This document shows, one piece after another, positions 46,943 to 57,328 of a stretch of DNA of 64,000 bases. The notes under the pieces are model-generated. The model ran no database searches. It saw only the letters and a list, made by a program, of their open reading frames with translations, and was not told the DNA's origin. Position 1 is the stretch's first letter; the number at the start of each line of letters is the position of its first letter. Position numbers and translations under genes: made by a program. The stretch is from Purpureocillium takamizusanense (taxonomy: Eukaryota > Ascomycota > Sordariomycetes > Hypocreales > Ophiocordycipitaceae), in assembly GCF_022605165.1 (NCBI RefSeq), contig NC_063071.1, positions 434,001 through 498,000 on the forward strand. Reading direction: 5' to 3'.

Positions 46943-48759
46943 ATGGGCATCTTCTCTCGGAGAGAAAAGGCTCCCAAGGGAAACTCTTCCCTGGCCACTT
47001 CTCACTCCACAGGCAGCGTCAATTCGAACCATTCGCGAGCCATTCCCAGCCGAACGTCAGGAGGAAGCGCAACCGCCGGCACCCCAATGTCCCCCATGTC
47101 CCCAGTCAAGCTTCCCAAAGTCGATCTCCCTCGCCCTCCCGACCCGCAGCTGGACCCGACCGGCTACCTCCGAAGCTTGGGGGCGGTGAGGGAACGGAGC
47201 AAGATTATCTTCGACAAGGCCTCTCGCAACGAATTGAACCACTTCGACGTCGATCTCGACAAGCTTTCGGACGTGGTCAGCTTCGTGTCTGGCTTGATCA
47301 AGGTATGTCCTGGGCAATTGAACTAGATTCTTGTTCGGAGATTGCCGATGGCCGTCTTGGGCCTCAGCACAGCTATGTTTGGTGTCTCATCGTGTCCAGA
47401 ATGACTGACCCGAGATGACTGCAGCGCGACTATGACGCCCCGTTCAACACGATCCCCGGCCATGGCCGATACCAACACTTCTGCGTCGGTGGCCGCGACC
47501 GCATTGCCGACATGCTCTCTACTTGGCCCGAAGGCGTTGATAGCACTGAGCGCTGTCGCCGAATGATCGACCTTTTTCTCATCAGTGTTCTCCTAGATGC
47601 CGGTGCCGGCACCCAGTGGAGCTACAAGAGTAACGAAAACGGACGAGTTTACCGACGGTCCGAAGGCCTGGCCATTGCCAGCCTGGAAATGTTCAAATCA
47701 GTGAGTTGCCCGCTCTTTCGATTCATGGAGACCCAGCTGGACCTAACAATCTCATAGGGCGTCTTCTCGGGCAATCCTTCCAACAAAACACAAGTTGACA
47801 AGGTCGGCTTGCAATCGCTAAATGTGGAGAAGCTTGAAGCCGGCCTCCAGTCGCGCCCTGGCAATGAACTCGCTGGTCTGCAGGGCCGCACTGAGCTACT
47901 CATCAGACTGGCGAAGGCCTTGGGGAGCAATGAGGAATTCTTCGGCAAGGACGGCCGTCCTGGTAATATGATCGGTGGGCCTCTCCGTGCTTGTGATAGT
48001 GGCGTGTCCCGGCACTGACGTGTATACAGATCACCTGCTGTCTCACCCCTCCACTCAGGCTTCTTCGATGCTCATTGTTCCACTGCACGTGCTATGGAAT
48101 GTTCTCATGACCGGCCTTGCCAGTATCTGGCCGCCATCCCGAACGGCTCTTAACGGGGTGTCACTGGGCGACGCGTGGCCGTGCAAGGCGATGCCCAAGG
48201 CTGGAAGCGCCTCCTGGGAATCTATCCTGCCATTCCACAAGCTGACGCAGTGGCTCACATACTCCCTCATGCAGCCAATGCAATCGCTGCTCAACATGCA
48301 CTTTGCAGGCACGGAGCTGCTGACAGGTCTTCCGGAGTATCGCAATGGCGGCCTCTTCGTTGACATGGGGGTGCTCACGCTAAAGCCCGATGACCTCGAA
48401 CGGGGCTTGCAACATTACGCGGAGCACTGTCGACGGACGGGCAGCAAGGGTATCGAGGTCGCCCCGATGTTCGAACCAGGTGATGACGTGGTGGTCGAAT
48501 GGAGGGGGCTGACGGTTGGCCTATTGGACAAGCTTCATGAGGAAGTCAACAAATTTCTCAAGGCCGAGTTGGCCGGTAATGAGTTGACTTTACCGCAGTT
48601 GCTGGAGGCGGGAAGCTGGAAGGTCAGTACTTGGCTCAAAATCAAGACACTCTATGATGAGCTAACAGACGTCAGGGTGGCCGCGAGATTGCCGAGATCC
48701 ATCGGCCAAATACGAAGGAGCCACCGATTCTCATCGACAGCGACGGTACAGTTTTCTGA
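46943..48759 (+). CDS. URC4: Uracil catabolism protein Urc4 (DUF1688)
   Basis: Five exons (46943-47302, 47425-47700, 47758-47974, 48030-48622, 48676-48759) give 509 residues. The Ser/Pro-rich N-terminus is followed by the DUF1688 body: P-x-F-N-T-I-P-G-H-G-R-Y-Q-H-F, L-D-A-G-A-G-x-x-W, Y-R-R-S-E-G-L-A-I-A-S, F-H-K-L-T-Q-W-L-x-Y-S, and the final E-P-P-I-L-I-D-S-D-G-T-V-F. Urc4/Urg3 proteins are needed for the URC route of uracil degradation in fungi; the exact reaction is not settled. Reading through the last intron gives a false ending, whereas splicing restores the conserved C-terminus. The other URC genes are not in the window. Confidence 0.92.
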
Positions 48760-49263
48760 GACACGACAAGGGTAGATTAAGGTTACCCGCTGGCATGGTA
48801 CAGCGTCGGGGAGATACCAGAGCCTCTCAAGGCTGCGTTGATTCTGAAGTTTGCGACAACTGCATAGACGGCGGCGAGGGCTTTTGCGGAGGTAGGGCTG
48901 CATGCCCGTAACGATACATGTCTTAGTTCGTCTGCATGAATGGGACCCAGGTCTGGTTATTCGACGACCCCTTGCTGAGCACGCTGCCCCGTCAAGGGGT
49001 TTGGTGAAAGTGGACGCCCGAAGGGACGCCTCAGGCCTGATCCATTTTTAGGAGAGTGGCTCTACCCTTGTCTATTATTATACACGATCTTTTCCTTTGA
49101 GCCTGGTCCGCAGGCTTCGCCACTGCTGGACCCCTGCTAGATGGTTTTACACATGATCGCAGCCGCGCGCGTGGGTACATGTACATGTCTGACCGTCTTA
49201 TGGTCTTGCTCCGGAGCCATGTCGACAATGGCTAGCCAACAGAGAGGGGAAAGAGGGTGCAGC
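48760..49263. other. Convergent intergenic region
   Basis: About 500 bp between URC4 and OXA1 3' ends. Nothing else recognised. Confidence 0.45.
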
Positions 49264-50961
49264 TCATCGCTTGCCCTTGTACTTCTTCTCGAACTCGTCA
49301 CGTTCCTGCTGTCTGCGCGTCTCCTCGAGCTTGCGCAAGAGGTCCTTGCGCTTGCGCTCCGCCTTTTCGGCCTCGGTGCCCTGATGCTGGCCCGTGTAGT
49401 TGGTGACCTGCTCCGAGAAGCCCTTCTTCATGTCATTGAGGCCGCTCGACATGCGCTCGCGGATGCCCTGAGGGGTGGCCGTGGCGCGTGGAGCCTCGTA
49501 GGTGACCGTCTTGGGGGCGTCGGCGGGCGCGGGGGGGAGGTTGAAGATGGAGCGGACGGCAGGGATGTTGAGGATGATGGACTGGAGGAGGGTGGAGGCG
49601 CCGAGGGCGACGGTCATGAGGTTGACGGCCGAGGAGAGGAAGGTGGTGCCGACGAAACCGACGACGCCAAAGACGTAGGCCATGTTCTTGAGCATCTTCC
49701 GTTGCGCCTCAGGGGTGTACTTGGCGTTGAGCTGCTCAGGCCAGGAGGATTAGCTAACTGGGATCAACACGAACAACGGGTCGCGTGGGGGGTGAAACGA
49801 ACCGCGAGGGCGCCGATCATGAGGCTGGTGCCGACGGCCGGCAGCACAAAGTACGGGTCGGTGGCCGTCAGATCGGTGAACCACAGGTAGCCGGCCGTCT
49901 CGAGTGAGGGGACGGGGATATGGGTCATGCCGCTGACGATGCGGAACAGGCCAAAGGTGAAGGGGATCTGCATAAAGGACCACAGCATGCCCCAGTTGCT
50001 GGCGCCGTACTGCTGCTTGAGCATCTTGTTGAGGTACTGGCCCCTCTGGCGCATCTCCATGTCGCGCTCCTGGAGGCCCTGCTGGATGAGCTTCATGGCC
50101 TCCTGGGAGCGCGGATCCTTGCGCATCTTCTGCATGACGCCGTTGAACTGCAGGCTGCGGACCTGGGGGAAGAACATGACGAGGCGGAGCAGGACGGCCG
50201 TGGCCATGATGGAGGCGCCCCAGCCGAGGCCCGTCCAGATGTGGACGTGCTCGAGCACCCACTGCATGGCCGACGTCGGGCCCCAGCCGTAGTCGAGGCC
50301 GAGGGCGTGCAGGTAGCCGAGCGTCTCGGGTATTTTGGTAATGTCCACACCGCTGCTGAGCACGTCGCCTGATGCCACCTCGGGATATAATTGTATGTCG
50401 GTCATCGGGTTGATTGGGCCTCTGGCTGTCGGTCCGAAGGTTGGAGCGGCGATGTCCGTGGGGGGGGGAAGGGTGTTGGTGGATGTTGATGCTGATGTTG
50501 ATGTTGATGACAGTGGTGTTGGTGTTGGTGATGACGCTGTGGCGGCTGCAGGGTCATGCACCGGCGCGGCCACGTCCTTCTTGCCGCCGCCCCAGCCCCA
50601 GAGGGAGAAGGCGCGCGAGGACGAAGCCATGCCGCCGAGCATCATCGGTGCGGCTATGGACCGGCTCCGGAGCGGAGAGCTCCCGGACGAAGCCGCGATG
50701 ACTGTGCCGAACTGTCGCCCATTGCGAATGCGCAGCGACAATGCGCTCGGTGAAGATGATTTCTGCAAGCGAGCACAGCGATTGTCAGCGCCTCACGTTT
50801 TGTTTCCGTTGAAATTCGTTTCGGTGTGATGCGCGCCTCCGATGCGCCGACCGAGGGGGGAACGGGGCAATGGGGATCCATACTGTCCACCGGCTTTGGA
50901 GCTGCCGCCGCGCCGGCCCGGTCGAGGGGAGGGACCGCGCGATTCCCCTGCTTGGAAGCAT
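49264..50961 (-). CDS. OXA1: Mitochondrial inner-membrane insertase Oxa1
   Basis: Three exons (50884-50961, 49803-50762, 49264-49731) give 501 residues. Exon 1 supplies the start and an Arg/Ser-rich presequence (M-L-P-S-R-G-I-A-R); the main frame has no suitable ATG at its 5' end and begins at an acceptor (TTGCAG). The YidC/Oxa1 core has five membrane segments, with W-G-x-x-I-x-A-T-A-V-L-L-R, F-M-Q-I-P-F-T-F-G-L-F-R-I and L-N-A-K-Y-T-P-E-A. The C-terminal tail is long, basic and coiled-coil, and in yeast this part binds the mitoribosome. Oxa1 inserts mtDNA-encoded and imported proteins into the inner membrane. An alternative start is the ATG at 50973; 50961 has the better context. Confidence 0.9.
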
Positions 50962-51499
50962 GGCGAGCGGCATTGGGAGGGGGAGGGGGGGTTGAGGGGA
51001 GGCGGGTGCTTCACGGTCGAGACGTGATGCCGTCGCCGGGGGATTTTTCTTCGGGGCGGGATGAGAGCCCGGCCTTTTTCTGGGGTTGGCGGTCGGGCCA
51101 GGTACCGGTTAAACGTCGGGCGGGTCCTGGTGGTCGTCGTGCAATCTAACTGTAGTCTACGGAGGAAGGCGGTGAGGTGGTAATCATCCAGTCACACACA
51201 CTTTACGCTGTCCTCTTCAAAGCTCATGGGTCGAAATAGTTGGTTGGGTCGTGCACAAGGTGAGTTTGCCTCCCACTACAAGGTAGCTGGCGCACGTCGA
51301 ATAGAGGAAATTTTGGGCCCCTGAAACTCGTTTGCATACGAAGTACAATTCACGAATTGTCAAGCTAAGAACAAGGGCACATGAAGTAAGCATGACACCG
51401 GCATCGGGTCTCGACATGGTGGATGTGAGCATCTGTGGTAAATCATTCTCTCTGCCTCTCGGACTGCATGTAGACTGTCATTGCAGGCGGACTGTGACA
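50962..51499. other. Intergenic region between OXA1 start and amine oxidase end
   Basis: About 540 bp: OXA1 promoter and the 3' flank of the amine oxidase. It also marks the approximate left edge of the accessory peptide locus. Confidence 0.45.
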
Positions 51500-52995
51500 C
51501 TATTTCGTCAAAGCCGCAGCTACCTCCTTGCCTCCTCGGATTCCCGACCTTACAGCCCCTTCCATATATCCCCGCCACATGGGCGACGTCTCCGTGCCAA
51601 CAAAATGAATATTTCCAAATGATTCGGAGATGCTCTTGCCCGCCTCCCCAGCCAAAAGCCCAGTTTTCATAATCGGACCCGGCCCCCCTCGCGCCCACTC
51701 GTCTTGCGTCCAGTCTTTCTCGACAACATGGATAGGCTCCGGAACCGGGTCGACTACCTTGCGGAACGCGGCGCGAAAATCCTCCAGCACGACGCGCCTT
51801 CGTTCCTCGGCGGAGAGCGTCGACCACTGCCGGCCTGAGGCCCCGGTGTGGAAGCAGGTGATGCTGTACTGCCCGTCTGCGGGGACGCAGGTGTCGCGCG
51901 TGAAGCCGATGGGCCCGTTGGCGGAGCTGTACTCGCCGGAGAGGTTTGTGGAATGCCACCACGGCTCGTCGAAGACGAGGACTGTCTTGGTGTAGTAGCC
52001 GGACTCTGTCGACTGGCTGAGCGTCTTCTTGCCCGGCGGGAGATCCGGGTCGAAGCGTATGCTCGAGTAGAAGGGTGTGGGCACCGAGACGATGACCCTG
52101 TGTGCCTTATACGAGGCCCCGTTGCTTGCTTCGACGACGCAGCCAGCGTCTCGCGGGGAGATCGCTTCCACAGCGCAATTGACCTTGACGCTATCGGCGT
52201 GGAGCCCCGCGGCGAGCCGTTCGCAGAAGGCTTGGTTGCCTTGCTAAGATTCAGCGGTTGTGGTATGCCCACGTATAACTCATTTACTCACCTTGGCGGT
52301 TCCGGAGATACTGACCGCCGTCTTTATGATCGGACAGCACGTTGGTCAAGCCGGTCCCTCGTTTCAAAGTGTCCAGGAAGAAAAGGGCGCTAAGCTCATC
52401 GCTCTCGACCCCCAGCAGGCTGCGCGTGATGGCGTTCACCAGTTGCGATGCCCCTGGGTCGTTGAAACCATCCGCATACTCTTTGACTGTGATGGAATCC
52501 AAACGCTGGGCATCAAGCCCCCCTGCGGGGTGTTCCAGGTCGCATTTGTCGACGTGCTCGGAAATGACCTGTAGGAGTTGCTCGACTTGACGGAGCTGCT
52601 CTGGTTCAAGCTACAGCATGTTAGATCGTGCTACCTGGCAGGGCGTCAAGACATACCTTGGCCGGCACCCCGTACGGAATGCAATGCACCTCGCCCTCGC
52701 CATCTCTGTAGAGGCTGGTCCCTCCTGTGCGTTGCTCGACCAGGTCGAACCCAAACTCCCTTGCCAGGTTATACATCTCGGACTGGCTCGTGTCGTTTAT
52801 CCACGCCGCACCCATGTCTACAAGACCTTTGCCACCGGGAGATGCCTGCACCGAAAGCGTCTTTCCGCCAATCCGATCCCTTGCTTCGAGGACAACGTAC
52901 TTGAGGCCAGCGCTGTGGAGTTCTCTGGCGGCTCGCAGGCCGCTGAGCCCGGCACCCACGACGACGACATCGACGGACTGGGGAGATGGCGCCAT
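51500..52995 (-). CDS. Flavin-containing amine oxidase (MAO-like)
   Basis: Three exons (52657-52995, 52292-52610, 51500-52239) give 465 residues. The N-terminal FAD-binding motif is V-V-V-V-G-A-G-L-S-G-L with the following acidic E-A-R-D-R-I-G-G. The C-terminal FAD-closing block is F-V-G-T-E-T-S-P-M-W-R-G-Y-M-E-G-A. The Cys that binds FAD covalently in animal MAO is absent (an A-R-G-G-P stretch stands in its place), as in fungal MAO-N-type enzymes with free FAD. It should oxidise a primary or secondary amine to an imine, giving H2O2. The first intron is very short (46 nt) and the second acceptor is CAAG. It is the nearest enzyme to the peptide precursor on the left, so a tailoring role is possible but unproved. 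Confidence 0.88.
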
Positions 52996-53890
52996 GGTGT
53001 GATTAGAATTTCAGAATTTCAGGAAAGATACTCTTGCCCGGATTTCAATTCTTGGGGCTTGCTGCATGAACGGGATATATATATTTTAATACTTCGTATA
53101 GTGATCAATCGCAACTGTAGCATGCAATGGCGACGAACGCTAGACCCAGGGCCCGATAGCCCGAAAGCCCGAAAGTCCGAAAGTCCGAACTTTAACTTCA
53201 CAATCAGAGCTGGTAAACTGCCCAACTTCGTTTCTTAAGGCCTGTTACGCAACCCGCGACCGGGTTGCCTCGCCCTATGCCCTAGAACCAGGAACTTATT
53301 CTCTGCCCCGTGGCTTAAGGCCGGATGGGAATGCACGACTGCCCGATTTAGATGTTCAGCCACATGGCCTCCGTAACTCGGCCTCCGTAGCAGAGTGGTT
53401 CGGCCCGTCTAGCAATTGCCCTGATCTAAAGCGACGTGGGCCCAAGGTCTGTTGGTATCTCTGTATCCAGCGTCCAAATACGAGCTCAAGGCACGAGCAG
53501 CAGCTTAAAGTCCGTCTGGTATGGCTCTGCGATAGACGAATGACATATATTGGTGTGTGAGGCGTGGGATTGATTGTTCCCAATGACGAGCAAAGCGGAA
53601 CGAGTGGCAAAAGTTGGCTAAGCGGACAGTATTTCAAAATGACCTCATGAATTCAGTGGAACAACGTCCAACCACCTTTGACATTCCTTTCTGCACAGCG
53701 TGGCGCCTCTCATCGAAGTGCTACCGAAGTTGACGCCGTAGCCTGATGGATGTGTACAATCCTTTTTGGCCCTGTCGGTAGCAGCCGAAAGACAGGCGCC
53801 CATGGAGCCGGCTCTCTCTCCTTCATGCCTTCCTATTGCTGTTGTTAGCATTATTGTTTGATACCGGCGTTGGTGCTTTAACTGACGTGA
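52996..53890. other. Intergenic region between amine oxidase and peptide precursor
   Basis: About 900 bp: promoter of the amine oxidase and 3' flank of the precursor gene. It holds an 8-bp tandem repeat (CCCGAAAG type) at 53152-53189. No gene recognised. Confidence 0.45.
53152..53189. repeat. 8-bp tandem repeat, about 4.75 copies
   Basis: Unit CCCGAAAG with T/C and A/T variants, period exactly 8, about 160 bp upstream of the amine oxidase start. It could be a regulatory or simply a slippage repeat. Confidence 0.8.
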
Positions 53891-54183
53891 CTACTCGTGG
53901 GCCTTTTCCTCTGCGAGGATATATCTGTTCGCGAAGGGATCCTTGGCCTAGTAACCCGGGTGAGAAATACTGCTCCAAACTAGCGGGTTGAAAACTTAGT
54001 CACAAACCCTCTTCTCGTTGGCCTTTTCCTCTGCGAGGATATATCTATTTGCGAAGGGATCCGCGCCCTAGTAACCTGCGTGAGAAATACTGCTCCAATC
54101 TAGCAGGTTGAAGATTTAGTCACAAACCCTTTTCTCGTTGGCTTTTTCCTCTGCGAGGATATACCTGTTTGCGAAGGGATCCT
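53891..54183. repeat. 120-bp tandem repeat (2.4 copies) made of one exon plus one intron
   Basis: Direct repeats start at 53901, 54021 and 54141 with exact 120-bp spacing; the third copy stops near 54183. Each unit holds one peptide-coding exon (54-60 nt) and one intron (60 nt) of the precursor gene on the minus strand. The symmetrical phase lets copies be gained or lost without breaking the frame. Confidence 0.92.
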
Positions 54184-54344
54184 TGTGAGGTTGACTATTA
54201 GCAGACACAATGTCACGGCTTGAAATTTTGAAATTGGAGACAAACCGGGCTTCTATGGACTTCTTGGCCCTCGGGACGGGCCACGGGAGCAGGGATTGCA
54301 GCGGCGAATCCACACATGGCGATAATAATAAAGTTGGCTTTCAT
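53891..54344 (-). CDS. Secreted repeat precursor peptide of a dikaritin-like RiPP (Kex2-processed)
   Basis: I infer four exons (54246-54344, 54128-54181, 54008-54067, 53891-53947), all joined in phase 0, encoding 89 residues. Exon 1 gives a signal peptide (M-K-A-N-F-I-I-I-A-M...A-A-A) and a short pro-region. Exons 2-4 each encode one copy of a unit beginning Asp-Pro-Phe, containing Arg-Tyr-Ile-Leu-Ala, and ending Asn-Glu-Lys-Arg. The last copy ends in a stop instead of Lys-Arg. The introns are 64, 60 and 60 nt, with the same GTTTGT donor and TAG or AAG acceptor. All differences between copies in the shared Asp-to-Ala core are silent, while the introns differ by point changes, which points to selection on the peptide. 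Signal peptide, Kex2 sites and Tyr-aliphatic core match ustiloxin-type precursors, and a UstYa gene is adjacent. Confidence 0.8.
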
Positions 54345-55786
54345 GATTGCGCGGATGATCCTTCTATAAAACCAATCGGCCTTTGTTCTAGGATTTGAAT
54401 GTAACGGAGAAGCTTCTTGCTGGTATGACTCCTGTCCACGGTCTGGCAGGGCGTGCGTCTTTTATACGTGGCCGCGTCGGCTCTGCGGGGCATTTGGCAG
54501 TAAAGGTCCTAAAACGGGCCAAAGCTCTTTGGTGACTGGCTTCGGAATTCTTAGAAATCACATAAATCCATGCTCGGATCTTGACTTCAGACGTTCAGCC
54601 CAGCGTAGCAGGCGGATGTCGCTTGTTGGGGTTCTTCCAAGTGCGGGCGTCTATGTAACTTTGTCTGCCATCCCCTCAAGGTACTCTTGGGTACCTGTCA
54701 ATCTCAGACAGGACAATTCGGAAGATCTCTTGATGATCTCGGTTATTACCTTGACTGGACCGCATCCCCTGTGGCATCGGCAATGATTTCGTCCTTTTGC
54801 TGCAGCATTCGACCTGACGGGCCAACATCCTGATGCTACCTACTTCTTATGGTATCGTACCAGTTATTGCTCATGATAATCTCAGTGGATGCAGCCAGTG
54901 GCGAGCGGCGGCGAGTTTCCTCTGCCAAACCCCGCGATCTACGTATCTCAGCTGTTGACGGAAACGGGCATCGCCGTGGAGTAGCATGGTAGGATCTGAC
55001 GTGAGACCAACGTGACCACCGAAAGTGTCATAAGCTCTGAAGCGTGTCGAATAAAAGCCATTGCATAATGGTTTTTATTATTGGAATTCATAAGTCGGAC
55101 TATATATCCCAAGGCGCGGAGCATTGTCCTCTCGTAGCATCGATACATGTAACCAGTTGATTCTACCATGTCGCTCATAGAGTAGCCATGATCTGCTAGG
55201 CCAAGATTGTCAACACCGTCTATATTTGTGTATCCGCGTGCAAACTCGTGGCTGCGTTCTTGCTCAGCTTGTCAGAAGTGCCCTTTTGCAAGCAGTTAGC
55301 ATTAAAATCCCGTCGTCAGGATCTGCAACAGCGGGATATAGCCGTCACGTCTTTGGCATTGTGGCCGATTGCGCCATATGTATTTCCCATTTCTCTACGA
55401 TTTTGGGCCCTCAAAAAAAGGTTAATGAGATGCAGCCAGACTCGGGTGTTGCTTGAAATGGTCTAAAGGACTTTTGTCACTCTCTTAGGAGCGGCCTCGA
55501 ACAGGTGTCCTCGCATATACGAGGTACCTGAGGGTACAGAAAAACATAACCAAAATACATCATAGATAGAAGGAAGTAACTTTTACGTAGCAGGAAATCG
55601 CCGTTGCCACCTGCCTGTAATGTGGATGATGCCTTCGGCACCATCCGTCACACAATTGATACAGATTTCCAAACCTTTCACAGACGCACCCCATTTTCTT
55701 TTGTTCTACAACACATGCTTGCCTCTTCTATTTTTTTCTTTGACGGCTACGTTGTTTAAAGACCACATTGCGTTGCAGAAATTATC
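54345..55786. other. Divergent promoter between precursor peptide and UstYa-family genes
   Basis: About 1.44 kb with only short ORFs of random character. It likely drives both cluster genes. It is less GC-rich than the core-gene areas. Confidence 0.5.
54459..54466 (-). promoter_or_regulatory. TATA box of the precursor peptide gene
   Basis: TATAAAAG on the minus strand, about 115 bp before the ATG at 54344. A consensus TATA box is uncommon in this window and fits a strongly induced small secreted-protein gene. Confidence 0.55.
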
Positions 55787-56446
55787 ATGGGCCTGCTACG
55801 AGAGCGAGAACAGTCACAACCATCCCATGAGATGTACGAGGCTCTCCTGTCCGAGAGCGACGCGGATATTCAGAAAGTGCAACTTCTTCAACGCCATAGC
55901 AGACGCTGTAAGACTTTCATCTGGCTATCATGTTTCACAAATGTCCTCTTTGCTGCGGGGATCATATCGCTGCTGGTGAGGCAAGGCACGATTGATCCCT
56001 CTCTCTACGACGCAGCACACTGGCCAGGCTCTTACTGTAAGTACAAAACCCGTCAGAAAACCACGGCGCATTTCATCAGCACAAGCATTCTCCTGCTGAT
56101 CTGCCTGTTAGCACCTGCTGAGGAGGCCGTGAAATATGTGCCGCGCCAGTTCCTTGCGGCCTTTGGCAAAGAGACGTCTCCCTACCAGGGCTGGCCGACT
56201 GACGAGCAGGACCAGATGTGGGAAGACATGTACATATGCAAGTGACGTACCTTGGCATGCACATACTCCCATGAAGGAGACTGACAGGATCCTGTTACAG
56301 ACGGGACAACATTTCAGATCGACCAAAAAGAGCACGATCGCCTCATTAACAAGACCGAACACGTTGCTATACCTGGGTTGGAAGACAAGTACATGACGGG
56401 ACTTGACGTCTTTCACCAGCTGCATTGCCTGGTAAGACGCCCGTAG

Positions 56447-56496
<50 letters not shown>

Positions 56497-56968
56497 GTCA
56501 TCAGCTGACTTGAGCTGGTATGCAGAACATGATCCGCCAGAACCTCTATCCCAAAAGATACAATTCATCCATAGTTCGAGAAGACGGTACAATCGACTAT
56601 CCCAAATGGAGACATGTCGGTAAGCTGATGGCGCCAATGTACAGTTCAACATTGGCTTGCTAATCAGTAAAGACCACTGCATCGAGTCAATACGACAATC
56701 AATCACTTGCAACGTCGACATTAGCATGATTAGATACAAGTGGTCTTCGTACGACATGATTGAGCCACAGCTCGGTGTCATGCACATGTGTCGCGATTTT
56801 GACAGAATTCGCGACTGGGCGTACCAGCGCTATGTCGATCCGGGCAATCGGCGACAGCACGTCGAGAACGGCAGGATTGTCGACTACTCAGAGGCCGGCA
56901 CCAGCTTCGAGGATAATGCGGCGGATTATGCTCCCAAAGGGTGGGATAAAACTATAAATGATCTTTAG
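55787..56968 (+). CDS. UstYa-family oxidase (DUF3328)
   Basis: Five exons (55787-56036, 56112-56237, 56301-56431, 56526-56619, 56673-56968) give 298 residues. After a cytosolic N-terminus there is one membrane helix (about 44-64). The luminal part shows the two family motifs: H-Q-L-H-C at 164-168 and H-C at 202-203, followed by I-E-S-I-R-Q and the C-R-x-F-D-x-I-R-D-W-A phrase. These His/Cys motifs are held to form the metal site of UstYa-type enzymes, which cross-link Tyr and other residues of RiPP core peptides. Intron 1 is a stop-free multiple of three, and intron 2 appears to be a GC-AG intron (T|GCAAGT); both joints restore family phrases. The partner substrate is probably the precursor peptide on the other side of the shared promoter. 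Confidence 0.9.
56451..56493 (+). repeat. (CT)n microsatellite in intron 3 of the UstYa-family gene
   Basis: About 21 uninterrupted CT units on the coding strand inside a 94-nt intron, 30 nt before the acceptor. Its length is likely to vary and might affect splicing. Confidence 0.92.
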
Positions 56969-57328
56969 GAATGTCTCCCCTTTATAACGACTACATACCT
57001 TACTTCCTTTATCGCTAGGCAAAGGGCAAGCCAGACCTTAAAAAGAATAGTCTAAATGCCTCAGATACCTTATTACTATTATAAATATTTACTTTTGCCT
57101 ATATTACTTTCCGGTCTTATAATATATATTATAGTCTAATAGAAGTTAAGGGTTATATTAATAAAGAGGGAAAAGAGCGGCAGCTTATACTTACTTACCT
57201 TATTTATATAGGGGTAAAAGCTATATAATATATAATTAGCTAGAAAAAGAATAAAAGTAAGATATCTATATAGCTAATACTTTTAATTTATATAGCTAAT
57301 ATTATTTATAAATATATTTAAAATCTTA

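Noticed and set aside
53891..54183. CRISPR-like repeat-spacer array
   Set aside because: The repeats are adjacent 120-bp units with no unique spacers, they lie in a eukaryote, and they are explained by the exon-intron model.
54116..54313. 65-codon minus-strand frame covering the first peptide unit
   Set aside because: Begins at a non-ATG codon and reads through intron 1; the spliced model with a signal peptide explains the sequence better.
53891..54344. Alpha-type mating pheromone precursor
   Set aside because: It shares signal peptide, repeats and Kex2 sites, but the units lack the Trp/Cys-rich core of Hypocrealean pheromones, and a UstYa-family gene lies alongside.
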